NCBI RefSeq assembly: GCF_029255145.1
Contig: NZ_JAPUVQ010000131.1
Coordinates: forward strand, 1-64,000
Origin: Accumulibacter sp003538495
Lineage (GTDB): Bacteria > Pseudomonadota > Gammaproteobacteria > Burkholderiales > Rhodocyclaceae
Direction of reading: 5' to 3'
DNA length: 64,000 nt
The position numbers and the translations under genes were made by a program. Shown piece by piece: positions 24,389-33,171 of this stretch. The notes under the pieces were generated by a model. That model was not told where the DNA came from, searched no databases, and was given only the letters and a program-made list of their open reading frames with translations. Numbering within the stretch: the first letter of the stretch is position 1; every line of letters begins with the position of its first letter.

Positions 24389-25156
24389 TTACTTGCTGAG
24401 CGACTCGCCCGGCGTGATGATCCCCAGGAAGCTGTCGGCCTTGAGCGCCGCACCGCCGATCAGGCCACCGTCGATGTCCTTCTGGGCCAGCAGGCCGGCA
24501 GCGTTGTCCGGCTTCATCGAACCGCCGTACTGGATGCTGATCGACTGCGCGACGTCGTCGCCGAAGAGCTTGGCCAGCAGGCCACGGACGAAGGCGTGCG
24601 CTTCCTGCGCTTCGGCGTCGCTGGCGGTAACGCCGGTGCCGATCGCCCAGACCGGCTCGTAGGCGACCACGGTACGCAGCGCGTCATCGGCCGAGAGGCC
24701 CGCGTAGGCGCCGTTAACCTGCGTCGTCAGCACGCTTTCGAGCTGACCGCCCTGGCGCTCGGCGAGCGTTTCACCGATGCAGACGATCGGCCCCATGTCC
24801 AGCGACAGAACTTTCTTGACCTTCTTGTTGACCGTTTCGTCGGTCTCGCCGAAGTAGGTCCGCTGCTCCGAGTGGCCGATGATCACCAGATCAACGCCAA
24901 TCTCCTTGAGCATGTCGGCGCTGACCTTGCCGGTGAATGCACCCTGGTTTTCCCAGTGCACGTCCTGCGCGGCGAGCTTGACGTTGCTGCCCTTGACCAC
25001 TTCGGCGACCTTGGCCAGTGCGAGATAGGTCGGGGCGATGGCGACGACGACGTTCTTGATTTCCCTGGCGGCGGCGACCACGTCGGCGGCCAGCTTGACG
25101 GACTCGGCGACACTCTTGTTCATTTTCCAGTTGCCGGCGATAACGATTTTACGCAT
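24389..25156 (-). CDS. tpiA: Triosephosphate isomerase
   Basis: A 255-residue TIM barrel that interconverts dihydroxyacetone phosphate and glyceraldehyde 3-phosphate. The N-terminus KIVIAGNWKMNKS holds the catalytic Lys; the catalytic His is in VIIGHSEQR; the catalytic Glu is in VVAYEPVWAIGTG; the phosphate loop is IQYGGSMKPDNAAGL. Length is typical. ATG 25156 gives the universal start; codons further upstream are not needed. It follows pgk by 73 bases and is closed by the terminator at 24334-24366. Confidence 0.97.
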   Translation of the reverse strand: MRKIVIAGNWKMNKSVAESVKLAADVVAAAREIKNVVVAIAPTYLALAKVAEVVKGSNVKLAAQDVHWENQGAFTGKVSADMLKEIGVDLVIIGHSEQRTYFGETDETVNKKVKKVLSLDMGPIVCIGETLAERQGGQLESVLTTQVNGAYAGLSADDALRTVVAYEPVWAIGTGVTASDAEAQEAHAFVRGLLAKLFGDDVAQSISIQYGGSMKPDNAAGLLAQKDIDGGLIGGAALKADSFLGIITPGESLSK

Positions 25157-25229
25157 GGTATTCCTCATGGGTGTTTTGGATGGTTGGCCGAACGAGCAGG
25201 CCCTGGCACGGCGCCAGGGCCTGCTGTCG

Positions 25230-26486
25230 CTATTTGTCAGAGAGCGCGGCGACGCCGGGCAGGACCTTGCCTTCGAGATACTCGAGCGATGCACCACCGC
25301 CGGTCGAGGTATGCGTCACCTTCTTCTCGGCGCCGTATTTCTTGGCAGCGGTAGCGGTGTCACCGCCACCGATCACCGTGGTCGCACCCCTGGCGGTGGC
25401 CTCGACGATGGCGTCGGCCATTGCCCTGGTGCCGGCTTCGAACTTGGCGAATTCGAAGACGCCCGCCGGACCGTTCCAGATGACGGTCCTGGCGTTGACG
25501 ATGGCGTCGACAAACACCTTCGTCGATTCGGGCCCGCAATCGAGTCCCAGCCAGCCTTCCGGGATACCATCGACATCGTTGGCCGTGCCGGTGCTGGCGT
25601 CGGCGGCAAACTTGTCGGCGATGATGAAATCGGTCGGCAGCAGGATCTGTTTGCCGTTCTCCCGGGCCTTGGTCATCAGCTCAGGTACCAGCTTGGCGCC
25701 TTCCTCATCGTACAGCGAGCTGCCGATCGGCATCCCGGTGAGGACTTTCTTGAAGGTGAAGGCCATCCCGCCACCGATGATGATCTGGTCTGCCTTGTCG
25801 AGCAGGTTGTTGATCAGCTGAATCTTGTCGGCAACCTTGGCGCCACCGAGGATCGCCAGCAGCGGCCTTTTTGGCGATTCGAGAACCGCCGAGAAAGCCG
25901 CCAGCTCCTTGTTCATCAGGTAGCCGGCGGCGCGTTCAGGCAACTGCACACCGGTCATCGACGAGTGATCGCGGTGCGCGGTGCCAAAGGCATCGTTGAT
26001 GTAGACGTCGGCAAGCCTGGTGAGCGACGCGCGGAAGGCCTTGACGTCGTCGGGGTTCGCCTTGACCTTGCTGACGATTCCGTCGGGGCCCTTGACGGTG
26101 CCCTTGCCTTCTTCTTCGATGTGGAAACGGAGGTTCTCGAGCAGGATGATTTCGCCCGGCCTGATCTCGGCACAGGCGGCCTCGACATCCGGACCGACGC
26201 AGTCGGAAAGGAAGCTGACCGGGCGCCCGAGCAGGTCGGCAAGGGCGGTCGCCACCGGCTGCAGGCTGTATTGCGGCATCACCTTGCCGTCGGGACGGCC
26301 AAGATGCGACATGAGAATGACGGCAGCGCCCTTTTCCAGGGCGTATTTGATCGTCGGCAGCGCCGCTTCGATGCGCTTGGTATTGGTGATCGCTCCGGTA
26401 ACCTTGTCCTGAGGAACGTTGAAATCAACGCGAATCAGGACGCGCTTTCCTTCCAGGGCGAGATCTTCGATGAACAGTTTGGACAT
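25230..26486 (-). CDS. pgk: Phosphoglycerate kinase
   Basis: A 418-residue glycolytic kinase (1,3-bisphosphoglycerate + ADP to 3-phosphoglycerate + ATP). Marks: RVLIRVDFNVPQD, VILMSHLGRPDG, LLENLRFHIEEEGK, GGAKVADKIQLI, and the C-terminal nucleotide loops VIWNGPAGVFEF and GGGDTATAAKKYG. Slightly longer than the usual 390-400 residues because of an insertion near residues 125-140. First gene of a pgk-tpiA pair. Confidence 0.97.
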   Translation of the reverse strand: MSKLFIEDLALEGKRVLIRVDFNVPQDKVTGAITNTKRIEAALPTIKYALEKGAAVILMSHLGRPDGKVMPQYSLQPVATALADLLGRPVSFLSDCVGPDVEAACAEIRPGEIILLENLRFHIEEEGKGTVKGPDGIVSKVKANPDDVKAFRASLTRLADVYINDAFGTAHRDHSSMTGVQLPERAAGYLMNKELAAFSAVLESPKRPLLAILGGAKVADKIQLINNLLDKADQIIIGGGMAFTFKKVLTGMPIGSSLYDEEGAKLVPELMTKARENGKQILLPTDFIIADKFAADASTGTANDVDGIPEGWLGLDCGPESTKVFVDAIVNARTVIWNGPAGVFEFAKFEAGTRAMADAIVEATARGATTVIGGGDTATAAKKYGAEKKVTHTSTGGGASLEYLEGKVLPGVAALSDK

Positions 26487-26733
26487 GATTTCCTCGTAAG
26501 TGAGTTGCGGTTAATTAACGGGAGGGCTAAGGATGGAAAATCTCATGGTGTCTCCGTTTCGGCCACAAAACGACCCCTCAACAGGCCACTTCCAGCCGCT
26601 CTGTCGAGACAACCAAATATGGGGGACGGCGTTTCGAGCACGCAGACGAAGTATCCTTGGCGCCGCTGCCGGAGTCAAATGCGCGTTGGCCAGAACGCGA
26701 TGGCCAGGATCGACTGCCGAGGCCGCTGCCCGC

Positions 26734-28497
26734 CTAGCGGCCTGACGGCACGGCCTCGGTGTCGCCCCCGGTCTTCACGACCAGCAGCTCCTCCATCACG
26801 AGATATTCGAGGTCCGACCCGAAGAACATGTTCAGCGCGTCGGTCGGTGAACAGATCATCGGTTCGCCGCGGCGGTTGAGAGAGGTGTTGAGCACGACGC
26901 CGTTGCCGGTCAGCTTCTCGAGTTCGACCATCAGGTCGTAGTAGCGCGGGTTGAATTGTCGTTGCAGCACCTGCGCGCGCGAGCTGCCGTCTTCGTGCAC
27001 GACTTCCGGAACGCGCTCCTTCCAGCCATCGGCAACCTTGAAGGTAAAGGTCATGAACGGCGCCGGATGATCGCTGCCGAGCATCTGCGGACCGACGCTG
27101 TCGAGCATGCTCGGGCAAAATGGGCGCCAGCGCTCGCGGAACTTGATCTGCGCGTTGATCCGGTCGGCAACGCCGGCAACGCTCGGGCAACCGAGGATCG
27201 AACGGCCACCGAGCGCGCGCGGACCAAACTCCATCCGCCCCTGGAACCACGCGACAGGGTTCCCCGCCACCAGGATGGCGGCGATTTCCTGCGGCACCTG
27301 GCTCAGGCGTCGCCACTGAGGCTGCGCCGGATGGCGGGCACAGGCGGCGATGACGTCTTCATTGCTGTAGGCCGGCCCGAGAAAGACGTGCTCCATCTTC
27401 TCCACCGGCACGCCCCGCTGCACCGACACCCAGGCGGCCGCGCCAAGCGCCGTGCCGGCGTCACCCGACGCTGGCTGGACGTAGAGTTCCTGGACATCCG
27501 GGCGAGCGATGATCTTCTGGTTGAGCTTGACGTTCAACGCGCCGCCGCCCGAAAAAGCGAGTCGGCCGGTTTCGCGCAGAATGTCGCCAAGGTAGTGCTC
27601 GAGCATCTGCAGCGCGAGATCCTCGAAGAGCTTCTGGATGCTCGCAGCGTAGTGAATATAGGGGTCGTCGGCGACGTCTCCCGCGCGCTTCGGACCCAGC
27701 CACTCGACCAGTTTCGGCGAGAAGTAGTAGCCCTTGCCTTTTTCCTTGTAGCGGCGGAAGCCGATCACGTTGGCGTAGTCGGTATTGACCGTCAGTTCGC
27801 CGTTCTCGAAGTTAGCCAGACGCGAGAAATCGTAGCGCTGCGGATCGCCATAAGGCGCCATGCCCATTACCTTGTACTCGCCGTCGAGCATCTCGAAGCC
27901 GAGGTACTCGGTCAATGCGCCGTACAGCCCGCCGAGCGAATCCGGATCGTAGAACTCCTTGATCTTGTGAATCCTGCCGTTCTCACCGTAGCCGAAGAAG
28001 GTCGTCGCGTACTCGCCTTTACCGTCGATCCCGAGAATCGCTGTTTTTTCCGCAAATCCCGCACAGAAGTAGGCGCTGGCCGCGTGCGCCAGGTGGTGCT
28101 CCACCGGCACGATTTCGGTCTTCCTCAAATCGAAACCGAGCTGCAGCAGGCACCACTCGATGCGCCTGCGATAGCGATGGAAACGCCGGTTACCGGTCAG
28201 AATGGCGTCGAGCGCGCGCTCCGGCGCGTACCAGTAACGCTTGGCATAATGCCAGCGCGCCGGCTCCAGAAGGCTGATCGGGGCAAAGGGAATCGCTACT
28301 GCATCGACCTCGGACGGCTTGACACCGGCGAACTCCAGACAGAACTTCGCCGCCTCGTACGGCATGCGGTTCCTGGCGTGCTTGTCGCGGACGAAACGTT
28401 CTTCCTCCGCCGCGGCAACGAGTTTGCCATTGATGTACAGCGCTGCCGAAGGGTCGTGGGTCAGCGCGCCGGAAAGTCCAAGCAGGATCAGAGCCAA
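26734..28497 (-). CDS. Carbamoyltransferase (NodU/CmcH family)
   Basis: A 587-residue member of the O-carbamoyltransferase family, which moves a carbamoyl group from carbamoyl phosphate to a hydroxyl of a sugar or secondary metabolite. N-terminal ASKHA-like domain: LGLSGALTHDPSAALY, AAEEERFVRDKHA, HHLAHAASAY and GIDGKGEYATT; C-terminal domain: GGGALNVKLN, EFGPRALGGRSILGCP, and LNTSLNRRGEPMICSPTDAL. The best start is TTG 28497, which places the conserved LGLSG at the normal distance; no ATG is available there. It lies 247 bases ahead of pgk on the same strand. No biosynthetic cluster surrounds it, so its substrate (perhaps an exopolysaccharide) is unknown. Confidence 0.9.
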   Translation of the reverse strand: MALILLGLSGALTHDPSAALYINGKLVAAAEEERFVRDKHARNRMPYEAAKFCLEFAGVKPSEVDAVAIPFAPISLLEPARWHYAKRYWYAPERALDAILTGNRRFHRYRRRIEWCLLQLGFDLRKTEIVPVEHHLAHAASAYFCAGFAEKTAILGIDGKGEYATTFFGYGENGRIHKIKEFYDPDSLGGLYGALTEYLGFEMLDGEYKVMGMAPYGDPQRYDFSRLANFENGELTVNTDYANVIGFRRYKEKGKGYYFSPKLVEWLGPKRAGDVADDPYIHYAASIQKLFEDLALQMLEHYLGDILRETGRLAFSGGGALNVKLNQKIIARPDVQELYVQPASGDAGTALGAAAWVSVQRGVPVEKMEHVFLGPAYSNEDVIAACARHPAQPQWRRLSQVPQEIAAILVAGNPVAWFQGRMEFGPRALGGRSILGCPSVAGVADRINAQIKFRERWRPFCPSMLDSVGPQMLGSDHPAPFMTFTFKVADGWKERVPEVVHEDGSSRAQVLQRQFNPRYYDLMVELEKLTGNGVVLNTSLNRRGEPMICSPTDALNMFFGSDLEYLVMEELLVVKTGGDTEAVPSGR

Positions 28498-28654
28498 GGT
28501 GGGGGTCTCACAGGGTCACACCGACGACCGGGAAGCCGACAGGCGGCTGGCCGACGAAATGCCCGAGTATACCTGCACCGGCGTCGCTTCTGTGCGCTCT
28601 GCGCGGTCGCCAGCGAACCCCGGCCGCCTGCTCACCAACGCGCTGGCGGTCCAC

Positions 28655-29158
28655 CTACACCGGTGCGGGAAGCCGTGCCAGATACTCCTGATGAACCGCC
28701 AGGCTCAGGGCCTTTGGCCGCAGCGCTTTGACAGCCTCCATCGCCTGCTCCCTGGAGTAGCCGCGTTCGACCAGGATCTGCGCCGCCATCAGGCCGGTGC
28801 GGCCGGAACCGCCCTTGCAGTGGACGGCAATCTTCCTGCCTGCGTCGAGGAACTGCTGCACGGCCGCTCGCTGCACCTGCCAGGCGACGGTAAAATCATT
28901 GGCTGGCGCGTGGTCGTCGTCGATTGGCAGGTGAAACCAGCGCAGACGGTGTTTGGCGCAAAGCGCGGGCAGGTCGGTCACCGAATTGCCCGCCATTTCG
29001 GCGTCCGGCATCAGGGTGATCAGAGCGTCGGCACCCGCTGCCTTGAGTTGCTCGACCGCGGTCTCGGTGTCCACGCCGCTGGTGCCCGGGCAAGGGGTGA
29101 GGATCAGGCCGGCGCCGTGTTCGGCCAGCGGCAGCAAGTCAGAGGGATGCGTGTTCAT
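28655..29158 (-). CDS. Dual-specificity-like protein tyrosine phosphatase
   Basis: A 167-residue phosphatase of the CDKN3-like/cyclin-dependent kinase inhibitor 3 group. The CX5R loop is intact in AVHCKGGSGRTGLMAAQ, and the general acid Asp is probably in LPIDDDHAPAND. No signal peptide or membrane segment. It lies 157 bases upstream of the carbamoyltransferase in the same direction; no partner kinase is adjacent. Confidence 0.9.
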   Translation of the reverse strand: MNTHPSDLLPLAEHGAGLILTPCPGTSGVDTETAVEQLKAAGADALITLMPDAEMAGNSVTDLPALCAKHRLRWFHLPIDDDHAPANDFTVAWQVQRAAVQQFLDAGRKIAVHCKGGSGRTGLMAAQILVERGYSREQAMEAVKALRPKALSLAVHQEYLARLPAPV

Positions 29159-29311
29159 GGCCTAACCTGTGATCAATGGATTATCCTGCCGACTGCCCCG
29201 GCAGCGACCAGCCGCCAGGCGACAGCTGCGGATTCTACCTGAGTTGGATGAGCAGATGATGCGCGGGCGCCGGAGGCCGGCGCAGCCCACCTCGCATTCT
29301 GCAACCAAGGG

Positions 29312-30106
29312 ATGGACATGCCAAAGTTTGCCGCCAACCTGAGCACGATGTTCAACGAGGTTCCCTTCCCGCAGCGCTTCGCCGCCGCGGCAAGGGCCGG
29401 CTTTCGTGCCGTCGAGTTCCTTTTCCCGTATGAGCACGGCGCCGCCGAAGTCGCCGGTTGGCTGCGCGAGAACAGGCTCGAAAACGTGCTCTTCAATTTG
29501 CCGCCGGGCGACTGGGCCGGCGGCGAACGCGGGCTGGCGGCGCTGCCAGGTCGCGAGGCAGATTTTCGTGCCAGTGTCGACCGGGCGCTGGACTACGCGC
29601 TGGCGCTGGGCACCCGACGCCTGCACGCGATGGCCGGGGTGCTGGTCGTCGAAGCGCAGCGGGACTACCGTGCAGCGTGCCGCGAGACCTACTTCGACAA
29701 CCTGCGGTACGCCGCGCGAGAACTGGCGAAGCACGATCGAACGCTGCTGATCGAGCCGATCAACGGTCGCGACATGCCCGGCTATTTCCTCAACAGTCAG
29801 GCCGACGCGCACACTGTCCGTGACCTGGTGGGCGAGCCCAACCTCAAGGTTCAGATGGACTTCTACCACGCTCAGATCGTCGAAGGAGACCTGGCGACCA
29901 CCTTCAGGAAGCACTTCGCCGGGATCGGCCACGTGCAGGTCGCCAGCGTCCCGTCCCGCCACGAACCGGACGACGGCGAGGTCAATTATCGCTATCTCTT
30001 CAGGCTGCTCGACGAGCTTGGCTACGACGGCTGGGTGGGTTGCGAGTACCGCCCGCGCGGCAGGACCGAGGATGGTCTGGGATGGTTGCAGGCGGCGACC
30101 CGGTGA
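29312..30106 (+). CDS. hyi: Hydroxypyruvate isomerase-like TIM-barrel protein
   Basis: A 264-residue xylose-isomerase-like barrel. It matches the Hyi/OtnI group: FAANLSTMFNEVPFPQRFAA at the start, AVEFLFPYEH, LLIEPINGRDMPGYFL (first catalytic Glu) and GCEYRPRG (second catalytic Glu). Hyi interconverts hydroxypyruvate and tartronate semialdehyde; OtnI relatives isomerise 2-oxo-tetronates, and the sequence alone does not separate them. The start may be 29312 or ATG 29318. It stands alone, without glyoxylate carboligase nearby. Confidence 0.88.
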   Translation: MDMPKFAANLSTMFNEVPFPQRFAAAARAGFRAVEFLFPYEHGAAEVAGWLRENRLENVLFNLPPGDWAGGERGLAALPGREADFRASVDRALDYALALGTRRLHAMAGVLVVEAQRDYRAACRETYFDNLRYAARELAKHDRTLLIEPINGRDMPGYFLNSQADAHTVRDLVGEPNLKVQMDFYHAQIVEGDLATTFRKHFAGIGHVQVASVPSRHEPDDGEVNYRYLFRLLDELGYDGWVGCEYRPRGRTEDGLGWLQAATR

Positions 30107-30222
30107 CGACCAGACGCACTGTCCAGAGGGTGGTGACGGGCGGCGATGACTGCGGCGCGCATGCAGCGTAGGAAAGGGAGGCGCTTGCCTGCCTCCCGCT
30201 CCGAACCCATCTGTCTGCGCGA

Positions 30223-30900
30223 CTAAGCGCGCCGACGACCAAGCAGCCCGACCAGCCCAAGACCCAGAAGCAAGGCCGTACCCGGCTCCGGGACATCGAA
30301 GCTGATCGACGGGAAGTGGAGAAAGCCCGGATCGATGCTGTCCGGCCCGTTGCCGTGGATGATCGTGAAGCCGCTGGTATATGCTGCATACGTCACGTCC
30401 GCGCTTTCGGAATTGCTTACGCCGTTGGGCGGGAGAAGCTGGTTGCCGGATGCCGTGACCCCACCATTGAGATTTGAAAATGTCGCGCCGGGAGAGAAGG
30501 TCAGCAAATCCCAGTACTGGAAGTTGCCCTGCGGCCCGTGGTTGATGTTCAGGATGCTGAAATGGATGTTCTTCACGGCCTGGGAGAAGGTGAATTGGTA
30601 CTCGTGAAACACATCGTCCGCCTGGCCCGCGTTCCGACCGATGTTCAGTCCGCTCCCCGACGGTCCGTCATTGACGTCATGACTGCCGGCGCCGAGGGTT
30701 CAGGTAAGGTCGACGCCGGAGCCGTCGATATTGCTCCAGGTGAACGAGCCGTTGTTTTCAAGGGTGTTAAAGCCGTACCCTTGCGAGTTGAAATTCAGCG
30801 TGAACGGAGTGGCATGCGCATTGACCGCCAGACAGCTTAGACTGCTGACGATGGCCACTGCCAAAAAGGACCTGCAGGATTTGCTTCGATGCTCGGACAT
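30223..30900 (-). pseudogene. PEP-CTERM exported protein gene interrupted by an in-frame TGA
   Basis: The N-terminal part (30900 to 30703) has a good ribosome site (gaggag), a signal peptide (SFLAVAIVSSLSCLAVNAHA) and the start of a beta-rich domain. It ends at TGA 30700-30702. Thirty codons on, in exactly the same frame, an open frame continues to 30223 with beta-sheet-like sequence and a textbook PEP-CTERM tail (VPEPGTALLLGLGLVGLLG then RRR). The join has no frame change, so a single nonsense codon splits a gene of about 225 codons. PEP-CTERM proteins are sorted by exosortase to the cell surface. It may be a real pseudogene, a strain variant or a sequence error. Confidence 0.85.
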
Positions 30901-31190
30901 GATCAGCTCCTCTCCCCGGCGGGGGAATGTGTGATGCGTGCACGGTATTGCACACGACGAGCGGGTGGCAAGCAGATTTCATGGCACTAAAACGAATCAT
31001 CGAATTATCAGGATCTTGCAGTGACCTGCCGTGGTCTGCTCCTTGGCGAGTTGTAAATTTTCCCGACACTTCCCGCTCACCGAGAACAGTGTCGGGAAGT
31101 CCCCCGCGGTCGGGCGAACAGCAAACGGCTCGCCGTATCGCCACCGGAGCGAGGAATCATCCGGCACGGCGATCGCGCCGGGCATCGCCT

Positions 31191-32420
31191 TCATGCCGCC
31201 ACGCCGAGCGCACTCAGCAACCAGCCGGCAACGGCGCTGCCGAGTACCACCAGCCATGGCGGCAGCTTCCAGAAGATCAACGCGATCAGGGCGACCAAGG
31301 CCAGGCCGAAGTCAGCCGGCTGGCGGATCGCGCTGGTCCATACCGGGTGATACAGCGCTGCCAGCAGCAAACCGACAACCGCGGCATTGACGCCAGCCAG
31401 CGCCGCTTGCGTGTGGCGACTGCGCCGCAACTGCTCCCAGAACGGCAAGGCGCCGCAGACCAGCAGGAACGAAGGTATGAAGACCGCGATCAGGCAGATC
31501 AGGCCGCCAAGCCAGCCGCTTGGCGGCTCGTTCATCGATGCCCCGAGAAAAGCGGCAAAGGTGAACAGCGGGCCCGGGACCGCTTGCGCCGCGCCGTAGC
31601 CGGCGAGGAAGGACTCGTTACTGACCCAGCCGCTGGGCACCACCTCGGCCTGCAGCAGGGGCAGGACCACGTGCCCGCCGCCGAAAACCAGTGATCCGGC
31701 CCGGTAGAAGGCGTCGATCATCGCCAGCGTGCGTTCTGGCCATGCCTGCGCCACGACCGGCAGTCCGACCAGCAGTAGCAGAAAAAGCGCCAGCCAGAAA
31801 CAACCGCCGCGGCGACTGATCGTCATCGGCAGCGGCTCGTGCGCCGCGTCGGGCGCGCCCTTGAACAGCAGCAGCCCCAGGAAGCCAGCGACGACGATCA
31901 CCCCGACCTGCCCCGACGCGCCTGGCCAGGCCAGCACGGCGCAGGTCGCGACCGCCATGATCGTGATCCGCGTGGTACCGACGCACAGGTTGCGCGCCAT
32001 TCCCCACACCGCTTGCGCGACAACCGCCACGGCGACGACCTTGAGGCTGTCCAGCACCCCGGCCGGGACGGCATCGCCCCAGCTTGAAATGCCGAGCGCA
32101 AAGACGATCAGGGCGACCGCCGACGGCAAGGTAAATCCTGTCCAGGCGGCCAACGCGCCGGCATAGCCGGCCCGCGACAGTCCGATGGAGATTCCCACCT
32201 GACTGCTCGCCGGGCCGGGCAGGAACTGGCAAAGGGCGACCAGATCGGCGTAGGCCCGATCGCTGAGCCAGCGGCGGCGGTTGACGAACTCGTCCCGGAA
32301 GTAGCCCAGGTGCGCCACCGGGCCACCGAACGAGCTGAGTCCAAGCCGCAGAAAGATCAAGAAGACCGTCCATGGCCTGACCGGCTCGATTGCCGCGTTG
32401 TCCGTCGGTGGCGCTGTCAT
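31191..32420 (-). CDS. ChrA-family chromate/anion transporter
   Basis: A 409-residue membrane protein with about ten to twelve hydrophobic segments in two CHR repeats: FLRLGLSSFGGPVAHLGYF and LCQFLPGPASSQVG in the first, FGGGHVVLPLL and AVPGPLFTFAAFLG in the second. Bidomain CHR proteins export chromate with sulfate-like selectivity; the actual substrate is not shown. No regulator is adjacent. 30901-31190 downstream holds no gene. Confidence 0.9.
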   Translation of the reverse strand: MTAPPTDNAAIEPVRPWTVFLIFLRLGLSSFGGPVAHLGYFRDEFVNRRRWLSDRAYADLVALCQFLPGPASSQVGISIGLSRAGYAGALAAWTGFTLPSAVALIVFALGISSWGDAVPAGVLDSLKVVAVAVVAQAVWGMARNLCVGTTRITIMAVATCAVLAWPGASGQVGVIVVAGFLGLLLFKGAPDAAHEPLPMTISRRGGCFWLALFLLLLVGLPVVAQAWPERTLAMIDAFYRAGSLVFGGGHVVLPLLQAEVVPSGWVSNESFLAGYGAAQAVPGPLFTFAAFLGASMNEPPSGWLGGLICLIAVFIPSFLLVCGALPFWEQLRRSRHTQAALAGVNAAVVGLLLAALYHPVWTSAIRQPADFGLALVALIALIFWKLPPWLVVLGSAVAGWLLSALGVAA

Positions 32421-32733
32421 CGCTCGATACCTCCCGCTCGTGGATGGCTCCCCGGAATGTTAATCGAAGGGCGATGGCGGCGTCGAACGATCAGCAAGGG
32501 AATCAGCCGCCGGCTCGCTGGCAGACGCCAGCGCGTGCTGTCGCGTGTCGGGGGCGGGCGCCAGGTGGCGGCGCTACCGGTAATCAGCCTGCGGCCCCGT
32601 CTATGCCCCCGCCACGCAATGCTATAACATGCTTCGCCAGTGGCAAGATCAAGGCGACAGCTGTCGAGCACACCGCGACACGCGGATCTTCCCGGTGGCC
32701 GGTGCCCAATCAGTCAGTGATGGAGCAGGAAAC
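32421..32733. other. Intergenic region between divergent chrA-like gene and dksA
   Basis: No gene is seen. The sequence tataac at about 32622-32627 could be a -10 for dksA but no good -35 is at 16-18 bases, so I do not call a promoter. Confidence 0.4.
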
Positions 32734-33165
32734 ATGAACAAGCTTGCCGATCAAGTTCGCACCGAGACCGAGGCGACGCTGCGTGCAGCCCCCCCGGATG
32801 AGTACATGTCGCCCGAACAGCTGGCATTCTTCCGCCGGCGGCTGCTCGATGAAGAAAAGGCGCTGCTTTCGGCGGTGAAAGAGACCGCCGGCCACCTGCA
32901 GGAGAGCGAGACCAGTTCCGACTGGAACGATCGCGCCAGCGCCGAGGAAGAGCACACGCTGGAACTGCGCGTTCGCGACCGCGAACGCAAGCTGCTCCAG
33001 AAGATCCGTGAAGCGCTGCGCCGCATCGACGACGGCAACTACGGCTGGTGCGAGGAAACCGGCGAGCCGATCGGCATCGCCCGTTTGCTGGCGCGACCCA
33101 CCGCGGCGCTGTGCCTCGAAGCGCAGGAGCGTCGCGAGCAGGCCAAACGCCGCTTTGGCGGCTGA
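32734..33165 (+). CDS. dksA: DksA/TraR-family RNA polymerase-binding protein
   Basis: A 143-residue DksA: an N-terminal region, a coiled coil (about 28-100, with the tip DWNDRASAEE containing the acidic D..A motif), and a C-terminal zinc-finger region. DksA inserts its coil into the RNA polymerase secondary channel and, with ppGpp, controls rRNA and amino acid promoters. Only two of the four zinc cysteines remain (WCEET and LCLEA, CxxT and CxxA), the DksA2-like form that folds without zinc in relatives. ATG 32734 follows gagcagg; an upstream extension has no homology. Confidence 0.93.
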   Translation: MNKLADQVRTETEATLRAAPPDEYMSPEQLAFFRRRLLDEEKALLSAVKETAGHLQESETSSDWNDRASAEEEHTLELRVRDRERKLLQKIREALRRIDDGNYGWCEETGEPIGIARLLARPTAALCLEAQERREQAKRRFGG

Positions 33166-33171
33166 GCAGGG

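Noticed and set aside
30700..30702. Selenocysteine at the in-frame TGA of the PEP-CTERM gene
   Set aside because: The position has no redox motif, no SECIS-like stem was seen and the family has no selenoproteins.
32620..32630. dksA promoter
   Set aside because: A fair -10 (tataac) exists but no -35 at proper spacing, so it was left out of the supported features.
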